64,000 nt of DNA, from NCBI GenBank assembly GCA_947499005.1, contig CANMML010000002.1:62001-126000 (forward strand). Reading direction: 5' to 3'. The position numbers and the translations under genes were made by a program. This document shows, in pieces, positions 1 to 9,200 of this stretch (within the stretch, counting starts at the first letter, position 1; every line of letters begins with the position of its first letter). This DNA is from an uncultured Aquimarina sp. (GTDB lineage Bacteria > Bacteroidota > Bacteroidia > Flavobacteriales > Flavobacteriaceae). The notes under the pieces were generated by a model, which saw only the letters and a program-made list of their open reading frames with translations, ran no database searches and was not told where the DNA came from.

Positions 1-1
1 T

Positions 2-2194
2 AAACAAACCCGTTCGCAAAGTGATGTAGCAGCTTTTTGGGAAGTGGTAGAAAAAGGGACATTGCCATGGTGGAAAGGCGCAAGTAATGGAATATCATTT
101 TCTGAAGCGTCTTGGTTGAAGTTGATTTCCGAGCCAGCTTTTCAGATAGGTTTTAGTCAACGAATTGAAGATGCTTTTTTTAGAAAACAATTAGTACAGC
201 AATGTACCAGTAGTGAGTTGCTGGATTTGGTAGATCAATTAGCCGTAATAAAAGCGCTTTTCAATTCACTATCAAGTGATATAAAACAACGAATCGAAAA
301 GCTAAAAGGCATTGATAAAACGGTGTTTTGGTATTTTCTTTTAGAAGAATATATCCATAATAGGTTGGCGCAGTTTACTACAAATTATATGGGACTGGTA
401 TTTGCCATAAAATCTGAAATATCGATTCAGCATCCGTTATTTAACTTAGGCTTATTGATTGCAGAAGAGGTTATAGCCCATCGTCCCAAAGATATAACTG
501 GTATTGAGCATTTGATTTTAGGACAGTTTTCAAAGACTGAATTATTTACAGCCAAAGAAATTCAAGATTTAAATACGGTAAATAATAAAGCTAGTTCTTG
601 GTTACTTGAAATTCATGAAAAGTTTCATAGAGCACACCATAAAGCATCTTACAATACAATTCATAAAGCTTTTCAAGGAATATCTCAAGAAACATCTGAG
701 GCGACATCTGAAAAAAGTAAAAATACGTTAGATCATGACTTAACAAAAGCAGCATCTTCAGTATCAGAAATGGACAAGTTGTTAGTATCTAAGCATAATG
801 AAGGGACACCATTTGAAAATAAAGAAGTAGGAGAAACTTCCAATTCAACACCCTATTTTTTAGATAGTAAAGCCCAAGAACAATCTTCTAAAGAAGAAAG
901 CCTATTGGGAAATAATGAATCTAAATCTACCGAAAGTGAAATCAATGTTACTAAAAGTGTTGAGGTTTTAGTTTCTGGAACGGCGATTGATGCAATATCT
1001 GAACAAGAGAAAGACGAAGCATCTTTAAAAAATGAAGTCAGTAAAAATGCTTCAATTACAGAAACAAGTTCATTGTCTAAGAAAGACAAGGAAAAATCCT
1101 CGAAATCAAAAGAAGTATTTGTAAAAGAATCGTTTAACTCTAGTGAGGCTGCAACTAATTCTGATGAAGATATTTCTAAATGGACCTCCAGCAAAAATAT
1201 AGAAGCTGACAAAATAGCTGCAAAAGAAACTGAAGATAAAGCATCCTCAAATACAGTTAAAAAAACAGAAATCGGGGCTTTAGGTGATCAATCTAATGTG
1301 GCTACCGATCAAGTATTCAGTGAGCCTAAAGAAACGAAAGAGGATAACGAAAAGGAGTCAAAAGTTGACCAGGAAGCTATAGTAGCTCAAGAAACTATTG
1401 TGTTGCATAAGGGGGAAATTTCGGATCAGCACTTAGATGTAATTTCCAATAAAAATAAAGTAGCGAAAGACGAAATCGGATTCAAACAAGAAGTGGGTGA
1501 ATCGAATGTTTCTGAAGACGGAAAAAACAAAGACAATCAAAAGAAGTCTTTACTTCAAAATACAAATGCTAGAGTTTCCCAAGAGCACGTCGAAGAGAAT
1601 GATATAGCAAGACGTTATCGAGAGTATAAAAAACAACTTGCTGAAGGGTTTAGCAATATTGATCATCAAATTATAGAAACACCATTGAAAGAAGAAGATC
1701 AACAAGCTATTTTATCCAATGCAGGGTTAATATTGATTCATCCATACATAAAAATATTTTTTGATAATTGTGGTTTTTACGATAACGACTCGAAGGAAAT
1801 TGTAGAAAAATCAAAAGCAGTACATGCGCTACATTACATCGCAACGAAGACTGACTGCGATTGGAATGCAAACGTATCATTTGAAAAATTTTTATGTGGA
1901 ATTCCCTTAAATGTTTCAATCCCTAGAGAGGTCGAATTAGATGAAGAGGTAAAAAAACAGTCAGAAGAATTACTTAAGGCCGTTATAGAAAATTGGCCAG
2001 CACTTAAAAATTCATCTACGGATCTTTTAAGGCATGAATTTTTGCAACGCCCAGGGAAATTAGACCTCACAGGAAAGACCCCGAGAATTACGATAGAGAG
2101 AAAGACCCAAGATATTTTATTAGATAAGATTTCATGGAATTTAAGTATTGCAAAATTACCGTGGATTGATGCATTAATCTATACCGATTGGTAG
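2..2194 (+). CDS. Contractile injection system tape-measure protein, C-terminal part (5' end outside window)
   Basis: The reading frame is open back to the first bases of the window, so this is the C-terminal part of a longer gene; the GTG at 44 is only the first possible start inside the window. Tape-measure proteins set the tube length in eCIS particles. Two family signatures are visible: a TLPWW motif near the beginning (codons at about 59-73) and the C-terminal block ILIHPYIKIFF ... LQRPGKLDLTG ... ISWNLSIAKLPWIDALIY, ending in W just before the stop. Between them lie about 300 residues of low-complexity, Ser/Lys/Glu-rich, probably extended or coiled sequence, which suits a ruler. The next gene starts 13 bases downstream, so the two are probably in one operon. 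The family call is from recognised motifs; the function in this strain is inferred. Confidence 0.85.
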   Translation, partial: KQTRSQSDVAAFWEVVEKGTLPWWKGASNGISFSEASWLKLISEPAFQIGFSQRIEDAFFRKQLVQQCTSSELLDLVDQLAVIKALFNSLSSDIKQRIEKLKGIDKTVFWYFLLEEYIHNRLAQFTTNYMGLVFAIKSEISIQHPLFNLGLLIAEEVIAHRPKDITGIEHLILGQFSKTELFTAKEIQDLNTVNNKASSWLLEIHEKFHRAHHKASYNTIHKAFQGISQETSEATSEKSKNTLDHDLTKAASSVSEMDKLLVSKHNEGTPFENKEVGETSNSTPYFLDSKAQEQSSKEESLLGNNESKSTESEINVTKSVEVLVSGTAIDAISEQEKDEASLKNEVSKNASITETSSLSKKDKEKSSKSKEVFVKESFNSSEAATNSDEDISKWTSSKNIEADKIAAKETEDKASSNTVKKTEIGALGDQSNVATDQVFSEPKETKEDNEKESKVDQEAIVAQETIVLHKGEISDQHLDVISNKNKVAKDEIGFKQEVGESNVSEDGKNKDNQKKSLLQNTNARVSQEHVEENDIARRYREYKKQLAEGFSNIDHQIIETPLKEEDQQAILSNAGLILIHPYIKIFFDNCGFYDNDSKEIVEKSKAVHALHYIATKTDCDWNANVSFEKFLCGIPLNVSIPREVELDEEVKKQSEELLKAVIENWPALKNSSTDLLRHEFLQRPGKLDLTGKTPRITIERKTQDILLDKISWNLSIAKLPWIDALIYTDW

Positions 2195-2207
2195 TAAAAG
2201 AAAGACT

Positions 2208-4439
2208 ATGTTTTTAAGAAAGCAAGAAAAAAAATCGAATCATAATAAATCAGAAGCCCCTTTTTTTAAAGCTGTACAGCCAAAATTAAAGGTAGGTCAA
2301 CCTGGGGATAAATATGAAAAAGAAGCAGATAGCGTTGCCGAAAAAGTTGTCAATTCAAATAATGATTCAGCAAGTGTCCAAAAAATGGGTGCAGAAGAAG
2401 AGGTGCAATCTAAGCCTTTGGTAGAAACGATATCGACGGGTATCCAAAAAATGGAAGAAGAACCCATTCAACAAATGAATGAAGAGGAGGGTCTACAAAA
2501 AATGGAAGAGGAAGAACCCGTACAGAAAATGAATGAAGAGGAGGGTCTGCAAAAAATGGAAGAGGAAGAGCCCGTGCAGAAAATGAGTGAAGAGGAGGGT
2601 CTACAAAAAATGGAAGAGGAAGAGCCCGTGCAGAAAATGAGTGAAGAGGAGGGTCTGCAAAAAATGGAAGAGGAAGAACCTATACAAAAGAAAGATGAAG
2701 AAGAGGTTCAAGCCAAGACAATAGAACATTCAAGTCATGACCATCATGTTCAGAAATCTTGTAATTGTCCTGCTTGCAAAGGAAAAGCGGTTCAAAAAAA
2801 ATCGAACAACCAAGATCATTCACATAAAAAAACACCTGCAAGGGGTTTTGAAAACAGCTTGAATAGCTCAAAAGGAAAAGGACAGCAATTAGATGGAGGT
2901 GTCCAAAGATCTATGGAAAACGCTATCGGGGCAGACTTTAGTGGAGTTCGAGTACACACAGATTCACAAGCGGTTCAAATGAATAAAGACATTGGAGCAA
3001 GAGCTTTTACTCATGGTAATGATGTGTATTTTAATAATAACCAGTATGATCCTAAGTCTAAAAGTGGAAAATTTTTATTAGCTCATGAGTTAACACATAC
3101 AGTACAGCAAGGGGCAGCAGTTCAAAAAAAGCAAGATGTAAATCAAAAGACAGATACTAAAGTACAGGGGTCGTTTTGGGGCAGTTTGTGGAATGGTATT
3201 CAAAATATAGGTAGTGGTATTGCCGATACGGTAACTTCTACTTTAGCACCTGGTTGGGACAGGGCTTATAGCTTTTTTGGTGGTGGTTTAAAATGGGTTT
3301 TTGGAGGGTTAAGAGGCTTGGGTGAAGGTGCTGTAAATTGGTTTATTAATGCAGGCGAATCAGTATGGAATGCTATAGAATGGTTTGGTAGTGGAGCCTG
3401 GTCTATTATTCAAGAAGTTGGTTTTTTCTTATGGGAAAAGATATCGATTATAGGGATTAATATATGGTCTTTCCTTTCAAATATTCCATACCGTTTTTGG
3501 AATATTTTAGTCCATCTATGGGATGGTGTGGCTGGTATCTTTGGTTGGCTATGGGATGGTCTATCGAGTGCTGGGATCCATGTTTGGAATGCAGTTACAG
3601 GTATCTTCTCTTGGGTTGGAGAAGGAGCTATGGGATTGTTCAATTGGGTAAGTAGAGGGCTTATGGGAGGAATGCAATGGGCTATTGAATTTGCACAAAA
3701 CCCTAGTTGGGCAGGCTTACAAGAAGCATTAATAGGTTCTATTAGTTGGTTAGGAGATGGCTTTATGGGACTAGTCGATTGGGGATGGAAAGGTATCTGG
3801 GGAGCATTAGTTTGGGCTTGGGAAGGCGTATCGGGTATTGTTAGTTGGGTTTGGGATGGTGTTACAGGAGGTCTTAGTTGGATGGGCGGACTATTTATGC
3901 GATTATTAGATATTATTGGTGTTGGTGAAGCCTTGCAAATTATATGGGGGATTGTTTTTAGAATGCGACCATTAACCAGTACAGAAATTGCGGCCTCTTC
4001 ATTAGTACACCCAGCAGGAATGGTACCTTACTGGATGATTCGTGTAGATGAAGATTCTTGGATTAGTTATTTCGGAAATGCAGCAGTAACAACAATGCAT
4101 ATAATTCATGCTCCAAAATCGGGTATTTCTACATCGACTATGGTACACGAATTATCGCACGTAGCTCAATATGAGCATGTAGGTTCGGTATATATGCCTC
4201 AAGCAGTACATGCGCAGTTGACATTAGGTAGAGGAGGATCGGGATCGGCTTACGATTACGAACGTTTAGGAACTTTACAAACCCAAAGAGCTAATGGAAC
4301 AACATTTAGTGACCTAAACAGAGAGTCTCAAGCTCAATTGATACAAGATTATTATGATATTGTTTCAACAAATCCAGCAAGCCCAGCATTAGCACCTTAC
4401 GAACCATTTATGAATGATATGAGACGTGGAGAGTTTTAA
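2208..4439 (+). CDS. DUF4157 (eCIS core domain) protein with Trp-rich region and second HExxH site
   Basis: 743 residues with no signal peptide. In order: an N-terminal motif QPKLKVGQPGDKYEKEAD shared with the giant protein at 6241; four tandem 18-residue repeats (residues 91-162) rich in Glu, Gln-Lys-Met and Pro; a Cys/His patch (CNCPACKGK); the DUF4157 domain (about residues 215-305) with a zinc-protease-like HELTH at 293-297; a long Trp/Gly-rich amphipathic stretch (about 320-590) with recurring WDG, WNG and SW units; and a C-terminal domain with a second HELSH at 647-651 and a later Glu (NRES) that could be the third zinc ligand. DUF4157 proteins are known markers of eCIS loci and often cargo. 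Here the protein follows the tape-measure gene directly. Whether it is a toxin, a protease or a packaging factor cannot be decided from sequence. Confidence 0.85.
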   Translation: MFLRKQEKKSNHNKSEAPFFKAVQPKLKVGQPGDKYEKEADSVAEKVVNSNNDSASVQKMGAEEEVQSKPLVETISTGIQKMEEEPIQQMNEEEGLQKMEEEEPVQKMNEEEGLQKMEEEEPVQKMSEEEGLQKMEEEEPVQKMSEEEGLQKMEEEEPIQKKDEEEVQAKTIEHSSHDHHVQKSCNCPACKGKAVQKKSNNQDHSHKKTPARGFENSLNSSKGKGQQLDGGVQRSMENAIGADFSGVRVHTDSQAVQMNKDIGARAFTHGNDVYFNNNQYDPKSKSGKFLLAHELTHTVQQGAAVQKKQDVNQKTDTKVQGSFWGSLWNGIQNIGSGIADTVTSTLAPGWDRAYSFFGGGLKWVFGGLRGLGEGAVNWFINAGESVWNAIEWFGSGAWSIIQEVGFFLWEKISIIGINIWSFLSNIPYRFWNILVHLWDGVAGIFGWLWDGLSSAGIHVWNAVTGIFSWVGEGAMGLFNWVSRGLMGGMQWAIEFAQNPSWAGLQEALIGSISWLGDGFMGLVDWGWKGIWGALVWAWEGVSGIVSWVWDGVTGGLSWMGGLFMRLLDIIGVGEALQIIWGIVFRMRPLTSTEIAASSLVHPAGMVPYWMIRVDEDSWISYFGNAAVTTMHIIHAPKSGISTSTMVHELSHVAQYEHVGSVYMPQAVHAQLTLGRGGSGSAYDYERLGTLQTQRANGTTFSDLNRESQAQLIQDYYDIVSTNPASPALAPYEPFMNDMRRGEF
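2478..2693 (+). repeat. Four in-frame 54-bp tandem repeats (18-residue Glu/QKM units)
   Basis: Units start at 2478, 2532, 2586 and 2640. Each encodes [N/S]EEEGLQKMEEEEPVQKM-type sequence; the last ends IQKK. Neighbouring units are almost identical at DNA level, which suggests recent slippage or unequal crossing over and likely variation in copy number between strains. Confidence 0.9.
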
Positions 4440-4905
4440 ATACTACATATCGATTTGTATACTATTGTTGTATGGTTGCGATACCACTTACAATACCGTA
4501 ACACCTACCTTTAAAATAGAAAGTAGCCCTAATCCCAAGAGTGTTATTTATTTTAAAGGTGTTCGGTCTGCTTTTCCTAGTATTGTTGAGGTAGATTATA
4601 ATCCGTCTACTATTGAAGATACTTTCTTGGTTTTAACTAGTGATACTTTAGAAATAAAAATTCCTAAAGAAAAGGATATCAGAAATTGGTTAGACAGTAT
4701 ATCGAACACTGATGCTAGAGTCATAGCACTGTCTCATGAAAAAGGAACTACAACGAAAAAAATGAATATTGATTGGGCATTAGTCCACCCCAATAATTAT
4801 GTGTTTTGCGTATCTCGAAACAGAAAGAAAATAGAATTGAGTTTTGTATTACAGCGTATGCATAATCCCGAACCTATTGAGGTTCGTAAAATAAATTTTA
4901 GATAA
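4426..4905 (+). CDS. Predicted lipoprotein, unknown function (eCIS accessory region)
   Basis: 159 residues starting at a GTG that lies inside the last codons of the DUF4157 gene (14-base overlap), which points to translational coupling. The N-terminus has a short hydrophobic stretch ending in the lipobox LLYGC, so the mature protein is probably lipid-anchored. The rest contains VIYFKGVRSAFPSI and beta-rich sequence with no motif I recognise. Its place between two DUF4157 genes suggests a role tied to the injection system, perhaps anchoring or protection, but that is inference from position only. Confidence 0.65.
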   Translation: MESFKYYISICILLLYGCDTTYNTVTPTFKIESSPNPKSVIYFKGVRSAFPSIVEVDYNPSTIEDTFLVLTSDTLEIKIPKEKDIRNWLDSISNTDARVIALSHEKGTTTKKMNIDWALVHPNNYVFCVSRNRKKIELSFVLQRMHNPEPIEVRKINFR

Positions 4906-4912
4906 TTTGAAT

Positions 4913-5650
4913 ATGAACCAAATACAAAACAATCTCCACCTCTACGAATTAGTACTTCTTATTTTAGGAAGTATTCTATTTGTTATGGTAAGCGGTGCTT
5001 TTATTTACTTAATCATAAAACAAAGAGACTTTAAGATATTATGGGCTTTTTTTGGGCTATCCTTAATTATGATTGGATTTCCTGCAGTTAAATCTTTCGA
5101 AATTGCAGGCTTTAAAGCAGATTTAGATCGATCTCAAAAAAGGTATGCCAAAAACCCTCTGGATTCAGTAGCAAAAAAAGAAGTAGAAGAACTTACCGAG
5201 AAATTAGAACCTAGGGCTAAAACAAATCAGGATAAAACGAGGATAGTCAGTTCCAAATTAATTCTGAATAAAACAGATGAAGCCATTAAGGAAGCAGACA
5301 ACGTTATAGGGAATTCTAATGTAAACAAGATTGTAGAAAGCTTAAAATTGAAACCGACTGCGGTTAGCGAATCCAATAAAGCTATAGTTGAAGCTTATAA
5401 ACTAAAAAAGGTTGCGGAAGCCCAACAAGAGGCTATTAAAAAGAAAGATACTGCTGGACTGAATAAAAAATTGAATGCTGTTCTTTCAGATAAAACAACG
5501 CTATTAAAATTACAACCAAAAGAATTGGTAAAAGTCAATACGACCCAACAAATTAAACTTAAGGATCCTAAGATTCTTTTTAGTAGGAAGCAATTAACAC
5601 CTGTAAAATTGGTGCATCCAGATTCGTTGTTAAAAAATTCTAATCGATAA
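4913..5650 (+). CDS. Two-helix membrane protein with charged cytoplasmic or periplasmic tail, unknown function
   Basis: About 245 residues from the ATG at 4913; the in-frame TTG at 4907 is less likely. Two hydrophobic helices (about residues 9-32 and 40-58, VLLILGSILFVMVSGAFIY and LWAFFGLSLIMIGFPAV) are followed by a long, Lys/Glu/Ala-rich, probably helical tail with no recognised domain. The gene starts 7 bases after the lipoprotein gene and ends 7 bases before the next one, so it is in the same operon. It could anchor something to the inner membrane. I recognise no family. Confidence 0.65.
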   Translation: MNQIQNNLHLYELVLLILGSILFVMVSGAFIYLIIKQRDFKILWAFFGLSLIMIGFPAVKSFEIAGFKADLDRSQKRYAKNPLDSVAKKEVEELTEKLEPRAKTNQDKTRIVSSKLILNKTDEAIKEADNVIGNSNVNKIVESLKLKPTAVSESNKAIVEAYKLKKVAEAQQEAIKKKDTAGLNKKLNAVLSDKTTLLKLQPKELVKVNTTQQIKLKDPKILFSRKQLTPVKLVHPDSLLKNSNR

Positions 5651-5657
5651 ATAGTTT

Positions 5658-6227
5658 ATGTCAGATAAAACTAAATTTTCAACTTCGATTGTAGCCATAA
5701 CAGGATTAATTACAGCTGTAGGTGGGTTGATTACTATTTTATTTAATACAGGTTTTTTTGGAGATAAGAAAGGTGATGAAAAGAAGCAGCCCGAAAAAGA
5801 AGTCGTCTATATTCCTGAAGAGAAAAACGATGATGAACAAGTGATAAGGATAGATCCAGAACCCAAAAGTTTCGTAGACGAAGAGGTGATGCCAAAGCCC
5901 AAACCCAAACCCGAGCCTAAAGTGTATAACCTTACAGGAAATTGGTTCGATCCTAATTACCCAGGTGCTAAGTACTATTTCAATCATGAAAGTTCAGGAG
6001 CAATAAGCTTTACAGAATACTCATCGGTATTTGGGCAATGGGTGGTTACTTCTCAAGGTACAGGAACGATTTCGAGTAATAAACGTATAGAAATACCTTA
6101 TAACACTTCTGTAGGTACTAATGGTCGGTTCGACGGAGTATTAAGTAATAATGGGAAAACTATTTCTGGAACAGCATCGGATTTTGTTTCAGGAGCTAGT
6201 TTGCCTTTTAATTTAAATAAGCAATAA
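5658..6227 (+). CDS. Single-pass membrane protein with Pro-rich linker and beta-rich C-terminal domain
   Basis: 189 residues. One N-terminal hydrophobic helix (VAITGLITAVGGLITILF) is followed by an acidic/basic linker ending in a KPKPKPEPK stretch, then a compact beta-rich domain of about 85 residues (LTGNWFDPNYPGAKYYF ... SGTASDF). The C-terminal part resembles small lipocalin-like domains in its TGNW opening and repeated short strands, but this is a weak resemblance. It lies 7 bases after the two-helix gene and 13 before the giant DUF4157 gene. The three envelope proteins together may form a receptor or anchoring set for the particle, inferred from context. Confidence 0.6.
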   Translation: MSDKTKFSTSIVAITGLITAVGGLITILFNTGFFGDKKGDEKKQPEKEVVYIPEEKNDDEQVIRIDPEPKSFVDEEVMPKPKPKPEPKVYNLTGNWFDPNYPGAKYYFNHESSGAISFTEYSSVFGQWVVTSQGTGTISSNKRIEIPYNTSVGTNGRFDGVLSNNGKTISGTASDFVSGASLPFNLNKQ

Positions 6228-6240
6228 TTTATTAGTCAAC

Positions 6241-9200
6241 GTGTTTAAAGGAAAATCAACAAAAAATACTACTTCTAATCCGCATCAAAACAATGCGTTT
6301 ATTCAACCTAAATTGAAGGTAGGAAAAGTAGATGATCCTTATGAACAACAAGCCGATAAAGCTGCTGACCAAATAATCAAAAAAGGGAATAATCAAAAAG
6401 AGACTTTCTTTTCGGGTAGTCCATCAGTACAAGCGAAACAGGGCACTTCTTTTTTTCAAAAGCCTGTGGTTTCCAAGATTAGTCCAGGGGTGCAATTAAA
6501 AGAGGAATTGCCAAGCGAAGATGAAAGTACACTACAGAAATCTGAAAAAAGCAAAACCGAAGTTGAAGCACTTTCCAATACATCTCTTCAGACTAAAAAC
6601 GAAAATAGTAAGGCTGTAACATCGGAAACAATTACTCATACACCTTCGAAAGTAGAAACTCAGCTTCAAAAAAAGGAGGATGAAGAAATCCAAAAAAGAG
6701 AAGATGAAGAGGCCGAGCAGTCTATTCAAAAATTGGCAGATTATGATACTGGGGATACTTCCAATTTAGAAAAAGACCTTTCCTCGAGTAAGGGAGGTGG
6801 TGATGTGCTTCCAACAGATACGCGATCGGAAATGGAGTCAGGTTTTGGTGCTGACTTTAGTGGCGTACGTGTACATAATGATAGTAATGCCGTGCAAATG
6901 AATCAAGGTTTGGGGTCTCAGGCATTTACTAATGGGAATGATATTTATTTTAATGAAGGGAAATATGATACGGGTAGCGATTCGGGGAAACATTTATTGG
7001 CTCATGAGTTAACACATACAATTCAGCAAGGAGCTTCTTCGAATTCGAATTCAGTACAACGAAAACCTCAGGATCATCAAAAGGGAAGTGATGGTGCGAA
7101 TGTCAAGAGTCGTATGTACAGTAAAGCTAAAAGTGATTCGGAAGAAGATGTAGATTTTAGCAAGAGTAAGGCTAGTATGTCTGCTGAAGAAAAAGAAAAA
7201 GCAAATACGGTTGACTATTCAAAAAAGAATCAACAAAAAAGCGGAATTAGTTCTTCTGGACAAGCAAAACCAGATGTAAATCGCCCTAAAGAAGAATTAC
7301 CAAAAGTAAAAGAAGCAAAAGAAGAAGGAAAGGAAAATCTGGAAGAAACACCTAAGCAAGAAGCAGAAAAGGATGCACCTAAAGAAAAAGGGAAGAAAAA
7401 ATTAAGTGCTGATGAGCAAAAAGATCAGCAAGCTAAGATTGCTCAACAGAAAGCAAAAGCTATAAAAATGCCTTCGAAACCAGAGGTATTAGTAAGCCCT
7501 GAAATTAAAAAGCCTGTTGATAGTGCAGGTAAAGAAATTGCTTCCGATGCCAATAATGATAAAAACGTAAGAGCATTACATGAAATTGCAAAGCTATTTA
7601 TGGAAAATGCTTTCAGTTTAGAAGAAGAAGCCTTTAATGATAAGAAGGAAAGCTTCAAGATGAAAGCTCAGTTAGAAGCTTCTTATGCTAAGGTAGAGCG
7701 TACTAAGACTGGTTCAAAAACCTTAAAGGATCATACGGATAGTAGAGAAGGCATAAATAATAAAGAAGAGGAAGCCTTAACTAAAGTTGAAGCAGATACG
7801 GCTATGGTGAAAGCCGAAGCGCCGAAGCTAAAATCGAAATCGGAAGAAGGAAAAGAAGAATCAGGTCCTATGGCAAGCGATGCTAATGCTTCCAAATCTG
7901 AGATGGATGCTAAAAAACCAGATGATCCAGATGCAGCAGCAGATGCGGCAAAGCAAGCTAAGGATACGGATAAAGTAGCTAATGATTCGGCCAGTATGGA
8001 CGATGCTTTTGGGCAAACCGCTACAAGAGCTGAACAATATGCCGCTGATGCTGAATTAGGAGCAGAAAAAAACATCCAATCTCGTGCAACTATTGACGAA
8101 AACAAAACAATCGTTGAAAGTACCCGAGGAGAAATAACACGTATTGATGAAGAAAATAGTGCTGCTGAAGGGCAACTAGATACGTTGAATACGTACCCTG
8201 AAAAAGCACAAAAAGAAACAGCTCAACGTGCAAAATCAGCTAAAGAACTTTACACTACGGCTAAAGGAATGAATGAAGAGTTGACTTCTATTCAAAGGGA
8301 CTATTATAGCGAGATGGCTACATTACCAAGTAAAGAAGTCGCTCAGAAGAAGAAGGACGAGGAAGATGCTAAAAAGCAAGAAGCTCCCGCACCTACTCCT
8401 TTATCTCCAGAAGAGGAAATGCTTGTAGGCTTAAGCTATATGGGTGAAGATCAAATAGAGGCTTCACTTGCTGGGATGGACGAAAAAGAATTGGCTAGTC
8501 TAGATCAAGCTTTGGGCGGAATGCAAACGGAAAAAGACAGCCCTAATAATCAATTAGTAGGGCCAGCAGATAAGCATACGGGTCAGGTGAAAGTCGATCT
8601 AATGAAGGCGTTTCAGTCTGATAGTGATCCTAAGACCAAACCAGATCCTAGACAAGAAGATATTACAAAGATTGAAAATAAGCGAACAGAACGTATAAGG
8701 GGAGTAAAAGAAACTGCTGATGTCAATTTTGTTTTTATCAGTCAAGAACAAAAGCAAATGCTAGCACAAAAGCTAGCCATGCAAAATGCGGTTTCGGGCT
8801 TATTCGATATCAAAATCCTAGATATGGGGAAAGCCATGCTTATGGGAATGTTGAATCCTGTAGAATCATTAAAGGGAGTTGTTGATGGGGCTAGTAAAAT
8901 GCTTACAGGAGCAGCAAACTTATTTAATGCCGAAGCATGGAAAAAAGATCCATTAGGAAACCTGTTACAATCAGCGGCTGATATTGCTACAGGGCTTACC
9001 ATGATTTTTATGTCTATTACTGGTTTGGCTACTGCGATCACCATTATTATGACAGCAATTACCATTGCTACCTTAGGATTTGCAGCTCCAATAACAGGAC
9101 CTATTATTAGTTTTATGGCAGGTGTCATTACCACTGTTGGTGGATGGACGATTGTTACAGGTCTTATCGCATTAGCACTTAATTCTTTGACTTATATCAA

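Noticed and set aside
853-1212. 119-codon minus-strand frame inside the tape-measure gene
   Set aside because: Shadow of a low-complexity coding region; no motif and no independent support.
7731-8105. 124-codon minus-strand frame in the giant DUF4157 gene
   Set aside because: Ala/Ser-rich mirror of Lys/Glu/Ala-rich coding sequence; not a real gene.
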